Shown here in pieces: positions 1 through 8,374 of a stretch of 64,000 nt of DNA; within the stretch, counting starts at the first letter, position 1, and every line of letters begins with the position of its first letter. Made by a program: the position numbers and the translations under genes. This DNA comes from VRUE01 sp963728365 (lineage in GTDB: Bacteria; Actinomycetota; Thermoleophilia; Solirubrobacterales; 70-9): positions 1,922,001-1,986,000 of the forward strand of contig CAVSJI010000001.1 in NCBI GenBank assembly GCA_963728365.1, in the 5' to 3' direction. A model generated the notes under the pieces. That model ran no database searches. It was given only the letters and a program-made list of their open reading frames with translations, and was not told the origin of the DNA.

Positions 1-1711
1 GTTCGCCGACCGCGCCGCCCTTGGCGACCAGGGTCATCACCCCGTAGGCGGCGCTCACCGAAAGCAGGTTCATGATCGCCGCCTTGAGCGAGATCAGCGG
101 CGAGTGGAAGGCGATCAGCAGCAGCAGGAAGGAGAGCCCGACCACGCCGACGATGAAGACCGGCATGCGGTCCTTGATGTATTCGCTCTGGTCCTCGAGC
201 GCCGGCACGACGCCGCCGATGTAGGCCCTCGTCTGCGAGCCCGCCAGCTCTTCGGGCAGGATCGTGCCGCGCAGCCGGCTGACGAGATCGGTGGTCGCAG
301 CGTCCTGCGGCGAGGTGGTCGGAACCACGGTGAGCACCGCCGCGTCGCCGCTCGAGCTGACCCGCGGGGCGGCGACGTAGGCGACGCCTTCCTCGCGGCG
401 CAGGCGCGCGGCGAGGCCGTCGATTTCACCCTTCGCTTCGGGCCCGTCGAGTTCGGCGGCGATCACCAGCGGCCCGTTGGCGCCCGGCCCGAAGCCCTCG
501 CTGATCAGGTCGTAGGCCTGGCGGGTCATCGTGTCCTTGGGGTCGTTGCCGGCATCGGGGAAGCCGAGCCGCATGCCGAGCGCCGGCGCCGCCAGCGCCA
601 GCAGAACTGCGGTGGCCAGGATCGCGGCGGTCCAGGGGCGGCGCTGCACGGCGTGGCTCCAGCGCGCCGCGAGCGATTCCTCGCCGGCCTCCGTTTTCGT
701 CGCGCGGCCGAGCAGCGGGACCCGCAGCCGGTCGACCTTGTGGCCGAGGTAGCCGAGCAGCGCCGGCAGCAGGGTGATCGAAGCGAACATCACGACCAGC
801 ACCGCCAGCGAGGCGGAGATTGCCACCCCGTACATGTAGGGGAGGGCGGTGAGGAAGAGGCCGAGCACGGCGATCACCACCGTGGAGCCGGCGATGATCA
901 CGCTGCGCCCGGCCGTGGTCACCGCCTCGATCACCGCGTCGTGGCGGTCCTTGCCGGACTTCAGCGCGGTGCGGAAGCGGGTCAGGACGAGCAGCGAGTA
1001 GTCGATGCCGACGCCGATCCCGATCAGGCCGGTGACCGCCGTGGTCCAGTTGGGCACGTCGATCACGTTGGCGAGTAGGACGATCAGGCCGGCGGAGGAG
1101 ATCCCGAGGCCGACCAGGGCGATCGCCAGCGGCAGGCCGACGGCGACCAGCGAGCCGAAGGCGATCAGCAGGACGATCGCCGCGCCGAGGAAGCCGATGC
1201 CCTCCGGGCTGGCGCCTTCCTGGGCGGCGTAGATCGGTTCGCCGCCGAGCTTGATCTCGAGCCCGCCGGCGCTGTTCGCTTCGGCCGCGTCGATCAGCTT
1301 TTCGCCGTCCTCCTTGGGGACGTCCCAGCCGCGCGTGGTCAGCGGCAGCGTCGTGGTCGCGATCGTGCCGTCCTTGGAGACGCGGATCGGGGCGGGCGGT
1401 TCGACGTTCTCGATCTTCTCGGCTTCGGCGAAGAAGGCGTTCATGCTGCGCTTGGCGGCGGGGTTGGAGACGCCGTTCGGGTCCTTCCAGACGACGTAGA
1501 TTTCCTGCCCCGAGTACCCGCCGAAGGCGTTTTCGGTGAGCTCCGTGGCGGCCTTCGATTCGGAGCCGGGCGTGTTGTAGTCGGCGTGGTAGTCGCCGGC
1601 CAGGGCTGAGCCGAGGCCGATCAAGACGACCGCGGCGACGATCCAGGCGAGGACGACGGTGCCGCGGCGACGGTAGGTGAAGTCTCCGAGGCGGGCGAGA
1701 TGACGGGTCAT
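1..1711 (-). CDS. MMPL/RND-family transporter (C-terminus outside window)
   Basis: This is an integral membrane exporter of the MMPL branch of the RND superfamily, which exports lipids or hydrophobic compounds by proton exchange. The start is the ATG at 1711, preceded by AAAGGGG at a good distance. The protein opens with a basic stretch and a transmembrane helix, then an extracytoplasmic domain, then a helix block near residue 300 that contains GIGVGIDYSLLVLTRFR, the conserved Asp-Tyr motif of proton-coupled RND pumps. At least 570 codons are present and the frame is still open at the window edge. It is divergent from the MarR-type gene at 1859, a common repressor/exporter arrangement. The substrate cannot be told from sequence. 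Confidence 0.9.
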   Translation of the reverse strand, partial: MTRHLARLGDFTYRRRGTVVLAWIVAAVVLIGLGSALAGDYHADYNTPGSESKAATELTENAFGGYSGQEIYVVWKDPNGVSNPAAKRSMNAFFAEAEKIENVEPPAPIRVSKDGTIATTTLPLTTRGWDVPKEDGEKLIDAAEANSAGGLEIKLGGEPIYAAQEGASPEGIGFLGAAIVLLIAFGSLVAVGLPLAIALVGLGISSAGLIVLLANVIDVPNWTTAVTGLIGIGVGIDYSLLVLTRFRTALKSGKDRHDAVIEAVTTAGRSVIIAGSTVVIAVLGLFLTALPYMYGVAISASLAVLVVMFASITLLPALLGYLGHKVDRLRVPLLGRATKTEAGEESLAARWSHAVQRRPWTAAILATAVLLALAAPALGMRLGFPDAGNDPKDTMTRQAYDLISEGFGPGANGPLVIAAELDGPEAKGEIDGLAARLRREEGVAYVAAPRVSSSGDAAVLTVVPTTSPQDAATTDLVSRLRGTILPEELAGSQTRAYIGGVVPALEDQSEYIKDRMPVFIVGVVGLSFLLLLIAFHSPLISLKAAIMNLLSVSAAYGVMTLVAKGGAVGE

Positions 1712-1774
1712 GCGAGATCCCCTTTCTCGGTTGGGAAGTTCGTTACAGGGTAGAAAGGTTCAGGGAGAGAATGG

Positions 1775-1787
1775 TTTCTAGCAGAAA
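1775..1787. promoter_or_regulatory. Candidate MarR operator between exporter and regulator
   Basis: TTTCTAGCAGAAA is a 5-bp inverted repeat with a 3-nt centre, lying in the 147-bp gap between the divergent MMPL and MarR genes. MarR proteins bind short palindromes of this kind as dimers. That this is the site, and that it controls both genes, is inference. Confidence 0.4.
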
Positions 1788-1858
1788 TGGCTTCCATGTA
1801 GTCTGCGGACCGTGGCACACCACTCGATTTCTTACTTGACGCGGGAGGCGTGCCGCCT

Positions 1859-2347
1859 GTGACAGGTCCGATAGAAGGGGACAAGGCACCCTCGACGCTC
1901 ACCTTCCTGCTCTCGCAGGTGGGTGCCCACGTGGCGATGCGCTTTGCCCAGCGGATCGGCGAGCTCGACCTGCACCCGCCGCAGTTCCGCGTGATGAACG
2001 CGATCGACGCCGCCGAAGGCCAGTCCCAGCAGGCGATCGCCGAGGCGATCGGCGCCCCCCCGAGCCGCATGGTGGCGATCGTCGACGAGCTCGAGCAGCG
2101 CGGCCTGGTCGAACGGCGCCCCGATTCGAGCGACCGCCGCGTGCGCGCCCTGCACCTGACCGGCGACGGCCACGAGATCCTCGGCCGCGGCCGCAAGATC
2201 GCCCTCGAATGCGAAGGCGAGATCGCCGCCGGCATGAGCCAGGCCGAGCGCGACCGCCTCGTCGCGCTGCTGCGGAAGCTGGTCGACGCCCAGGGAATCG
2301 GCCCCGGCGTGCATCCGGGGCTGAGCGAGGGGGATGGGGCGAAGTAG
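1859..2347 (+). CDS. MarR-family winged-helix regulator
   Basis: A MarR/SlyA-type transcription factor of about 162 residues. The central winged helix is clear: FRVMNAIDAAEG, then QQAIAEAIGAPPSRMVAIVDELEQRGLVERR (helices 3-4), then the DRRVRALHLTGDG wing typical of the family, with a C-terminal dimerisation helix. GTG at 1850 is only one base from the GGGAGG at 1843-1848, so the GTG at 1859, ten bases away, is the better start. It is divergent from the MMPL exporter and probably represses it, with de-repression by a ligand that is not identifiable here. Confidence 0.85.
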   Translation: MTGPIEGDKAPSTLTFLLSQVGAHVAMRFAQRIGELDLHPPQFRVMNAIDAAEGQSQQAIAEAIGAPPSRMVAIVDELEQRGLVERRPDSSDRRVRALHLTGDGHEILGRGRKIALECEGEIAAGMSQAERDRLVALLRKLVDAQGIGPGVHPGLSEGDGAK

Positions 2348-2365
2348 GACACGGCTCGGCTCCGC

Positions 2366-3448
2366 TCAGCCCGCCAGCGTCTCCGGCAGGCCGAGGCGCT
2401 CGAAGGCCAGGTCGAGGCGCCGCGGGTCGAAGCGCTGCTCGGGCAGGCGGGCGAGGACCTCGCGGTCGGGGTCCTCGGTGGTGCGGGTGAGGAAGGCGTC
2501 GACCTCGGCGATCTTGCCGTCGCGCAGGGTGAGGACGTTGAGGGCGAAGCGCTCGAAGGCCTCGCTCTTCGGGTCCCAGCTGTAGAAGGCGAGCGCCTCC
2601 TGGCCGCTGGCGCGGACGCGCAGGGCGCGCCACTGCCATTCGCCGGAGAGCGGCCAGCCGGCGAGGAAGGTGGCGATCGCCTCGCTGCCGCGGAACCAGT
2701 CGCGCAGCGGCGGCATCGCGAAGGCAGCGTCGGCGCTGAGCATCGAGACGACCGCTTCGACGTCCTGGCGCTCCCAGGCGGCGAGGTAGCTCTCGACCGT
2801 CTCGCGCACCGCCTCGTCGCCGAGCGAGCGCAGGGTCTCCTGCTGGGAGCGCTGCGGCAGCTTCTTCTCCAGCGTGGCGCGGGCGCGCTGCAAAGCACTG
2901 TTGACCGAGGCGGGGCTGGTCTCCAGCGTCTCCGCCGTCTCGGCGGCGGAGAAGCCGAGCACCTCGCGCAGGATCAGCACCGCGCGCTGGGTGGCAGGCA
3001 GGTGCTGGAGGGCGGCGATGAAGGCGAGCTCGACGCTCTCGCGCAGCTCGTAACGCGCCTCGGGCGCCGCGTAGCCGTCCTCGATCCCCATCGCCTCGTC
3101 GGGATAGGGCTCGATCCAGACGCTCTCGAGCAGTGGCTCGCCGGGGCCGACGGAGGGGTCGGCGGGCGGGAACTCGACCGGCAGCACGCGCTTCGGCCGG
3201 CGCTCGAGCGCGTCGAGACTGGCGTTGGTGGCGATCCGGTACAGCCAGGAGCGCAGCGAGCTGCGCTCCTCGAAGCGGGCCAGCCCGCGCCAGGAGCGCA
3301 GCATCGCCTCCTGGAGGGCGTCCTCGGCGTCGTGCACCGAGCCGAGCATCCGGTAGCAGTGGGCGTGCAGCTCGCGACGGTGCGGTTCGATGAGGCGCTC
3401 GAAGGCGCCCTCGTCCCCGTTCCGCGCCGCCGCGAGCAGATCGGTCAC
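2366..3448 (-). CDS. ECF sigma factor with C-terminal SnoaL-like domain
   Basis: An extracytoplasmic-function sigma-70 factor of 360 residues. Region 2 spans roughly residues 10-75 (YRMLGSVHDAEDALQEAMLRSW, then a LRSWLYRIATNASLDALERR helix). Region 4 spans roughly 135-190 (LPATQRAVLILREVLGFSAAETAE). Residues about 210-330 form a SnoaL/NTF2-like fold, found in large ECF groups where it replaces a separate anti-sigma factor and tunes activity. It is the last gene of a three-gene operon with the DHFR-like and VOC genes, starting 7 bp after the VOC stop. Similar trios of a sigma factor, a VOC protein and a RibD-like reductase recur in actinobacteria. The inducing signal is unknown. Confidence 0.88.
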   Translation of the reverse strand: MTDLLAAARNGDEGAFERLIEPHRRELHAHCYRMLGSVHDAEDALQEAMLRSWRGLARFEERSSLRSWLYRIATNASLDALERRPKRVLPVEFPPADPSVGPGEPLLESVWIEPYPDEAMGIEDGYAAPEARYELRESVELAFIAALQHLPATQRAVLILREVLGFSAAETAETLETSPASVNSALQRARATLEKKLPQRSQQETLRSLGDEAVRETVESYLAAWERQDVEAVVSMLSADAAFAMPPLRDWFRGSEAIATFLAGWPLSGEWQWRALRVRASGQEALAFYSWDPKSEAFERFALNVLTLRDGKIAEVDAFLTRTTEDPDREVLARLPEQRFDPRRLDLAFERLGLPETLAG

Positions 3449-3455
3449 GGCAGCG

Positions 3456-3842
3456 TCAGCTCCGCTCGACGATCAGCAGCCGGTTGCCGTCCCGGTCGCG
3501 GAAGAAGAACATCGGCGGCACCGGGCCGCCCATGCGCATCACCTCCGCGTCGACGTCGACGCCGCGCTCGCGCAGAACCGCGTGGTCGGCCTCGGCGTCG
3601 GTGCTGTCGAAGGCGATCCGGGTCTCGATCCCGGCCGATTCGCCCTCGCGCGGCTGGACCAGCGCCAGCGTCGTCGCCGCGCCCGGGGGCGCCACTTCGA
3701 CCCAGCGGTTGCCGTCGCCGAAGGGGATGTCGGCACGCTTCTCGAAGCCGAGCTTCTCCTCGTAGAACTCGATCGCCCGGTCCTGGTCGGCGACCGGCAC
3801 CATCACCGTCGCCACCTGTCCGATAGTCGTCATCTCGGTCAC
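3456..3842 (-). CDS. VOC/glyoxalase-fold protein
   Basis: A 128-residue protein of the vicinal-oxygen-chelate superfamily (glyoxalase, bleomycin resistance, dioxygenase fold). Two beta-alpha-beta-beta-beta modules are visible: VMVPVADQDRAIEFYEEKLGF at the start and FFFRDRDGNRLLIVE at the end, the usual final strand. The start overlaps the stop of the upstream DHFR-like gene by 4 bp (ATGA), so translation is probably coupled. The reaction cannot be assigned; in sigma-linked operons such proteins are often annotated as glyoxalases without biochemical support. Confidence 0.85.
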   Translation of the reverse strand: MTEMTTIGQVATVMVPVADQDRAIEFYEEKLGFEKRADIPFGDGNRWVEVAPPGAATTLALVQPREGESAGIETRIAFDSTDAEADHAVLRERGVDVDAEVMRMGGPVPPMFFFRDRDGNRLLIVERS

Positions 3843-4411
3843 TTTGCCACCTCGTAGGTCAGGACGGCGATGCCCTCGCCGACCGTTTTCGACCCCACCA
3901 TCCGCAGGGTCTTCTTATCGCTGGTCTCGCCGAAGAGGCGCTTGCCCTGGCCGAGCGCGACCGGGAAGACCATCAGCCGCAACTCGTCGAGCAGGTCGTG
4001 CTCGATCAGGCCCTGGACCAGCCGGGCGCTGCCGGCGACGAGGATCACGCCGTCGACCTCGCGCTTCAGCTTGCCGATCTGCTCGGCGAAGTCGCCGCTC
4101 AGCACGGTCGTGTTGTTCCAGGAGGGGTCCTCGAGGGTCGAGGAGAAGACGTACTTCGGCATCGAGTTCATCTTCTCGGCGAAGCCGGCCTCGTCTTCCA
4201 TCGAGGGCCAGGCGGCGGCGAACCCTTCGTAGGTCACACGCCCGAGAAGCTGAGCCTCTGCCTCCCCCAGCTCGTCGAGCTTGAACTTGTCGCCCTCGGC
4301 TCCGCGATCGAACTCGAAGGTCCAGCCCGCGTGCTCGTAGTCCTCGCCGCCCCCCGGCGCCTCGATCACGCCGTCCAGCGAGATGAACTCGGTTACCACG
4401 ATCTTGCCCAT
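3839..4411 (-). CDS. Dihydrofolate reductase-family (RibD C-terminal-like) protein
   Basis: A 190-residue protein of the RibD-C/DHFR-like family, NADPH-dependent reductases related to but distinct from true FolA. The N-terminus KIVVTEFISLDGVIEAPGG is the family signature. LLGRVTYEGFAAAWPS and the later GSARLVQGLIEHDLLDELRL match the dinucleotide- and substrate-binding segments. It is the first gene of the operon feeding the VOC and ECF sigma genes. A real folate role is unlikely; a stress-linked reductase role is inferred from the neighbours. Confidence 0.85.
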   Translation of the reverse strand: MGKIVVTEFISLDGVIEAPGGGEDYEHAGWTFEFDRGAEGDKFKLDELGEAEAQLLGRVTYEGFAAAWPSMEDEAGFAEKMNSMPKYVFSSTLEDPSWNNTTVLSGDFAEQIGKLKREVDGVILVAGSARLVQGLIEHDLLDELRLMVFPVALGQGKRLFGETSDKKTLRMVGSKTVGEGIAVLTYEVAK

Positions 4412-4538
4412 TGCCTGCTCCTTCCGTTTGAGGTTGTCAAAGGCTAAGACCGGAGCACCGCCGCAGATTCATCGGTCGAGCTGAATTTTCTCCGTGACAA
4501 AGGCACGCGCGTCCGCGATGCGTGGTCTTCTATCTGGG

Positions 4539-5003
4539 ATGACCAACGTCGTCCTCTTTCTGCACATCTCCGGGGCGCTGATCTTCGTCGCGGGAACCGT
4601 CGTGGCGGGGGTGGCGTTCGAGGCGGCGCGGAAGCGGGAGGGCTCGGGGGAGATCGCGCTGCTGCTCGGCCTGACGCGCGCGGGCGTGGCCCTGGTCGGG
4701 ATCGGCACCCTGCTGATCCTCGCCTGCGGCCTCTGGCTGGTAGGGCTCGAGGACGACCTCGGCTACGGCAGCGGTTGGGTCGACGCGGCGCTCGCCCTCT
4801 TCGTCATCGCGATGCTCCTCGGCGGCCTCGCCGGCCAGCGTCCGAAGCGGGCGCGGCTTCTGGCAACGGAGTTGGCTCGTGAGGATCGCGCGCCGACCCC
4901 CGAGCTGCGAGCCCTCCTCGACGACCCGCTCTCCCGCGCCGCCAACTACGCCTCGGCAGCTCTGATCGTCGCGATCCTGGCGCTGATGGTCTTCAAGTCG
5001 TAG
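4539..5003 (+). CDS. DUF2269-like integral membrane protein
   Basis: About 154 residues with four predicted membrane helices. The first (NVVLFLHISGALIFVAGTVV) begins almost at the N-terminus, as in DUF2269-type predicted membrane proteins. In-frame GTG at 4494 and ATG at 4518 would add a basic leader of 7-15 residues; ATG at 4539 is preferred because it starts at the first helix. Conserved His and Gly in helix 1 are typical. Function is unknown. It sits alone between the sigma operon (other strand) and the tyrosinase gene. Confidence 0.75.
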   Translation: MTNVVLFLHISGALIFVAGTVVAGVAFEAARKREGSGEIALLLGLTRAGVALVGIGTLLILACGLWLVGLEDDLGYGSGWVDAALALFVIAMLLGGLAGQRPKRARLLATELAREDRAPTPELRALLDDPLSRAANYASAALIVAILALMVFKS

Positions 5004-5087
5004 GGAGTCGGTGGCCGGTTGCACTCCGGTGTGGTAGGTTCGCGGCGCAAGCAATCAAAAACTCCTGATCGATCTGAGGTGGAATCG

Positions 5088-6482
5088 ATGAGCAGTCCCT
5101 TCGTCCGTCGTGAGGTACGCAGCCTTCCTCCCGGCGACCAGACCCTGCAGGCCTACGCCGAAGCGATCCGGGTGATGCGCGAACGCCCGGACGACGACCC
5201 GACCAGCTGGTCCTACCAGGCGGCGATCCACGGCACCTATGCCGAACCGCCGCTGCCGCTCTCGGACCAGTGCAAACACGGCACTTGGTACTTCCTCGCC
5301 TGGCACCGGATGTTCCTCTACTACTTCGAGCGAATCGTGCGCGAGGCGGTGCGCCAGAACGGTGGCCCCGAGGACTGGGCGATCCCCTACTGGAACTACG
5401 GCCTGAACGGCGTCAACGCCTCGCTTCCCGACCAGTTCCGCGATCCGACCAGTTCCGACGGCAGCCCCAACCAACTCTACGTCGAAGAGCGGGCGCCTGG
5501 AATCAACGGCGGCGCCCTGCTCCCCGAAACCGCAACCTCCGACGCCGTCGCCCTGGCCCGGCCGCAGTTCGTCGGCGTGGCCGAATTCGGCGGCGGCGTG
5601 ACCAACCCGAGCCAGCAGTTCTGGAGCCAGACGGGCAGGATCGAGCAGACGCCGCACAACGTCGTCCACAGCCTCGTGGGCGGGGCGGGCGGCTGGATGG
5701 CGGACCCGAACGAGGCCGCCAAAGACCCGATCTTCTGGCTCCATCACGCCAACATCGACCGCATCTGGGCAGTATGGAACGGCGAAGGGAAGACCGACCC
5801 GAGCGAAGCCCAGTGGGCTGGCCAGGCGTTCGAATTCTTCGATGCCGACGGCAGCAAGGTCTCGAAGACCTGCGCGGAGGTCATGGATACCATCAAAGAC
5901 CTCGACTACACCTACGACCCGCCGCCGGCGGGCGCCCCCGCGGAACCGATGCCAGCCCCGGAAGAAGAAGAGCCGAAAGTCGTCGGCGCGACCTCCGACA
6001 AAGTGTCGCTGACCGGCGGCGAGGCGGCGATCCCGGTCGAAGTCGACGAGCGGGCGCGGGACGAGGTGATGGAAGCTTCGCGCGAGTCCGACCCGCGCCG
6101 GCTCTACCTCAACATCGAGGACATCGAGGGCGAGAGCAACCCGGGCACCGTCTACGGGGTCTACGTCAACCTCCCCGAGGGCGCCGGCGAAAAGGAGGCC
6201 GAGGCGCACCACGTCACCAACGTCTCCTTCTTCGGCATCGAACGGGCGCGCAACCCCCGCGAGGACGAACACTCGCACAGCCTGCGGGTGAGCGTCGACG
6301 TCGGCCACCTGCTCAGCGCCCTGGGGAAAGAAGGCAGGTGGGACGGCAAGCCGATCGACGTGACCTTCCGGCCGCTCTCGCTGGCGCCGGGCGAGGGGCA
6401 GAGCGAGGACTACCTGCGCTCGCAGCAGCCCGAGGAGCACGTCCCGGTCCACGTCGGCCGGGTGAGCCTCTCGGTCGAATAG
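5088..6482 (+). CDS. Tyrosinase / polyphenol oxidase (type 3 copper)
   Basis: A binuclear copper oxidase of 464 residues that would hydroxylate monophenols and oxidise o-diphenols. The CuA ligands are H48, H64 and H73 (the last in AWHRMFLYYFER). The CuB ligands are H190 and H194 (TPHNVVHS) and H219/H220 (DPIFWLHHANIDRIW). Residues about 320-464, after a Pro/Glu-rich linker, form a beta-rich domain like the C-terminal domain of plant polyphenol oxidases, which can shield the active site. The start is ATG 5088 with GAGGTGG just upstream. No signal peptide is seen, so export would need a caddie partner or not occur. The next gene, a DUF2182 membrane protein, follows after 8 bp. Confidence 0.92.
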   Translation: MSSPFVRREVRSLPPGDQTLQAYAEAIRVMRERPDDDPTSWSYQAAIHGTYAEPPLPLSDQCKHGTWYFLAWHRMFLYYFERIVREAVRQNGGPEDWAIPYWNYGLNGVNASLPDQFRDPTSSDGSPNQLYVEERAPGINGGALLPETATSDAVALARPQFVGVAEFGGGVTNPSQQFWSQTGRIEQTPHNVVHSLVGGAGGWMADPNEAAKDPIFWLHHANIDRIWAVWNGEGKTDPSEAQWAGQAFEFFDADGSKVSKTCAEVMDTIKDLDYTYDPPPAGAPAEPMPAPEEEEPKVVGATSDKVSLTGGEAAIPVEVDERARDEVMEASRESDPRRLYLNIEDIEGESNPGTVYGVYVNLPEGAGEKEAEAHHVTNVSFFGIERARNPREDEHSHSLRVSVDVGHLLSALGKEGRWDGKPIDVTFRPLSLAPGEGQSEDYLRSQQPEEHVPVHVGRVSLSVE

Positions 6483-6490
6483 GGGACGGC

Positions 6491-7333
6491 ATGCGGCTGC
6501 TCCAGCCGAGGGCGGCGGGCGGCGGGATCCAGGCGGGGGAGCCCCTGCGCTCGCTCGCCCGCCGGCCGACGCTCTGGGTGGAGATCGGGGTGGCGCTTGC
6601 CTGGGCGGCGCTGGTGGCGGCTTCGGTCGGCGTTCGGGCAGCCGGCGGATCGCCCGGCGGGCCGGGCTGGACGAGCGGCTCCTCGGTTTGGGTGTGCCCG
6701 CTCGGCGGCACCGCCCACGGCCTGGCCGGCAGCGCCGCCGCCGGCGCGACGCCGCTCGCCGCCGGCCTGCCGATGTGGGCGCTGATGGCGGCGGCGATGA
6801 TGCTGCCGACGGCGATCCCGGCGGTCCGTCACGTCGCGGTCCACAGCCTCTACTGGCGCCGCCGCCGGGCGACGCTGGAGTTCGTCGTCGTCTACACCGG
6901 GCTCTGGGCGCTCTTCAGCGCCGTCGTCCTGGGGCTGCTCCTGCCGCTGGCGCCGGCGAGCCCGGCGCTCGTCCTGCCGGTTGCCCTCGCCATCGCGGCG
7001 CTCTGGCAGCTGACGCCGCTCAAGCGGCGCGCCCTGCGCGCCTGCCATCGGCCGCGGGCGCTGCCCCCGCGCGGCTGGCGGGCGACGGCGGGAGTGGCGC
7101 GTTTCGGCCTCGGCAACGGGGCCGCCTGCCTCGCCTCCTGCTGGGCGATGATGCTGACGATGGCCGCCGCGGGCTCGGCGAGGCTGATCTGGATGGCGGC
7201 GCTCACCGCCCTGATCTCAGCTGAGAAGCTCAACCTGAAGCCGATGCGCGCGGCCCGGCGTGTCGGCGCGGCGCTCGCTCTCACGGCGCTCGCAGCCGCG
7301 GTCGTGGCGATCGGTCAGCCTGCCGTCATGTGA
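6491..7333 (+). CDS. DUF2182 predicted metal-binding membrane protein
   Basis: A 280-residue polytopic protein of the DUF2182 family. The hallmark MWALMAAAMMLPTAIPAV (Met-rich helix) lies near residues 95-112 and a second Met-rich helix with Cys (ASCWAMMLTMAAAG) near residues 215-230. The family is often described as a predicted metal-binding membrane protein. The start is ATG 6491, 8 bp after the tyrosinase stop, so the two are probably co-transcribed. A role in copper delivery or assembly for the tyrosinase is inferred from this pairing and from the Met/Cys pattern; it is not established. Confidence 0.8.
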   Translation: MRLLQPRAAGGGIQAGEPLRSLARRPTLWVEIGVALAWAALVAASVGVRAAGGSPGGPGWTSGSSVWVCPLGGTAHGLAGSAAAGATPLAAGLPMWALMAAAMMLPTAIPAVRHVAVHSLYWRRRRATLEFVVVYTGLWALFSAVVLGLLLPLAPASPALVLPVALAIAALWQLTPLKRRALRACHRPRALPPRGWRATAGVARFGLGNGAACLASCWAMMLTMAAAGSARLIWMAALTALISAEKLNLKPMRAARRVGAALALTALAAAVVAIGQPAVM

Positions 7334-7360
7334 GGCCGCCGGCCCGGAGATGGGCAACGG

Positions 7361-7465
7361 CCTCACCCTCAGCGCAACCGAGGCGTCCGCCTCATGCAGC
7401 CGCCGCCCGACGGCCGCCCCGATCCCACCGCTCGCCCCCGTGATCAACGTACCGGCGAAGATTTG
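7361..7465 (-). pseudogene. N-terminal remnant of a short-chain dehydrogenase
   Basis: Read on the minus strand, about 33 codons give FAGTLITGASGGIGAAVG followed by RRLHEADASVALRVRPLP. This is the first beta-strand and the TGxxxGIG NAD(P)-binding loop of a short-chain dehydrogenase/reductase. No catalytic Tyr-Lys part follows; the frame runs into the 3' end of the DUF2182 gene. It is a fossil fragment in the 143-bp gap between two genes. Confidence 0.6.
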
Positions 7466-7476
7466 CGCCGATGCGC

Positions 7477-8328
7477 TCAGACGAGCAGGAGGACCAGGAT
7501 CACGATGACCGCGAGCGGGGTGCCGGTCAGCGAGAGGTAGCGGAAGAGCCGGGCGAAGCCGCCGTGGTAGCGGACGCTGTCCATCAGGGTCAGGCCGACG
7601 ACATGGGCCATGTTGATTAGGGAGATGCCGATCGCGATCAGGATCGCGGCGGCGGCGCGGCCGCTGACTTCGCCGTTGTCGACGGCCACCGCGCCGGCGA
7701 GGATCGCGGCGACGATCGTGCCGAAGAGGCCTGCGACCATGCCGGCGAAATCGGCGCGCGAGAAGGACATCAGGTAGGCGGAGCCGATCTCGTGCTCCTC
7801 CGCCGGGTCGTGGGTTCCGCGGCCGGAGGCCTCGACCCCGACGACGTGCGGCCGGCCGTCGCGATCGTCGTGCAAGACGACCATCCGCAGCGGCGGGTCG
7901 AGCTCGGCTTCGGCCCGTTCCAGCAAGCCGTCCTCGAACCAGCGGGCCTGCGATCGCTCGTGCTCGAAGATCACGATCTCATCCGCTTCCGGCCCCGCCA
8001 GCAGCGCGTCCTTGGCCGCCTGGATCGGGTCGGCATCGCCGACCTCGCCGATCGCCTCGACGCCGGCCGCCCGGAGCTCCTCAAGCAGCCGCCCGAGCCG
8101 CGCCTCGGCGTCGCGCTTGGGCTCGTCGACGTCGCCCAGCGTGTGCCTGAACGCGTTCGCCTCGACCGCCGGGACGATCAGTCGCAACTCGGCTGGCGCG
8201 CCGCGACCACCGCCATTGGAGCCGATCTCGCGAAGCGACTCCGGGCCCAGGGGATCGTCGGTGACGATCGCCAGCAGGCGGCGCGCCCTTCGCGGCTGCT
8301 CGCTCGATCCCGTCTCCACGCCACTCAT
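7477..8328 (-). CDS. UspA-like domain fused to C-terminal membrane helices
   Basis: A 283-residue protein not recognised as a named family. Residues about 15-170 look like a nucleotide-binding UspA-type domain: RRLLAIVTDDPL at the start, EELRAAGVEAIGEVGDADPIQAAKDAL in the middle and VVLHDDRDGRPHVVGVEASG at the end. Residues about 195-283 contain three hydrophobic helices (AGMVAGLFGTIVAAILAGAV, AAAILIAIGISLINMAHVVG, TPLAVIVILVLLLV). The order suggests a cytosolic sensor on a small membrane anchor. The start faces the nitronate monooxygenase gene, 46 bp away. Confidence 0.7.
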   Translation of the reverse strand: MSGVETGSSEQPRRARRLLAIVTDDPLGPESLREIGSNGGGRGAPAELRLIVPAVEANAFRHTLGDVDEPKRDAEARLGRLLEELRAAGVEAIGEVGDADPIQAAKDALLAGPEADEIVIFEHERSQARWFEDGLLERAEAELDPPLRMVVLHDDRDGRPHVVGVEASGRGTHDPAEEHEIGSAYLMSFSRADFAGMVAGLFGTIVAAILAGAVAVDNGEVSGRAAAAILIAIGISLINMAHVVGLTLMDSVRYHGGFARLFRYLSLTGTPLAVIVILVLLLV

Positions 8329-8374
8329 CTACCCCTCGGCAAAGACGGGAAAACGCGGCCTGGTAGAGCGTAGA

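Noticed and set aside
1708..2898. 396-codon minus-strand open frame across the MarR gene
   Set aside because: It is Ser/Arg-rich, overlaps both the MarR gene and the sigma gene in other frames, and resembles no protein.
5270..6490. Upstream extension of the DUF2182 frame through the tyrosinase gene
   Set aside because: The extension is an out-of-frame reading of the tyrosinase; homology to DUF2182 starts at ATG 6491.
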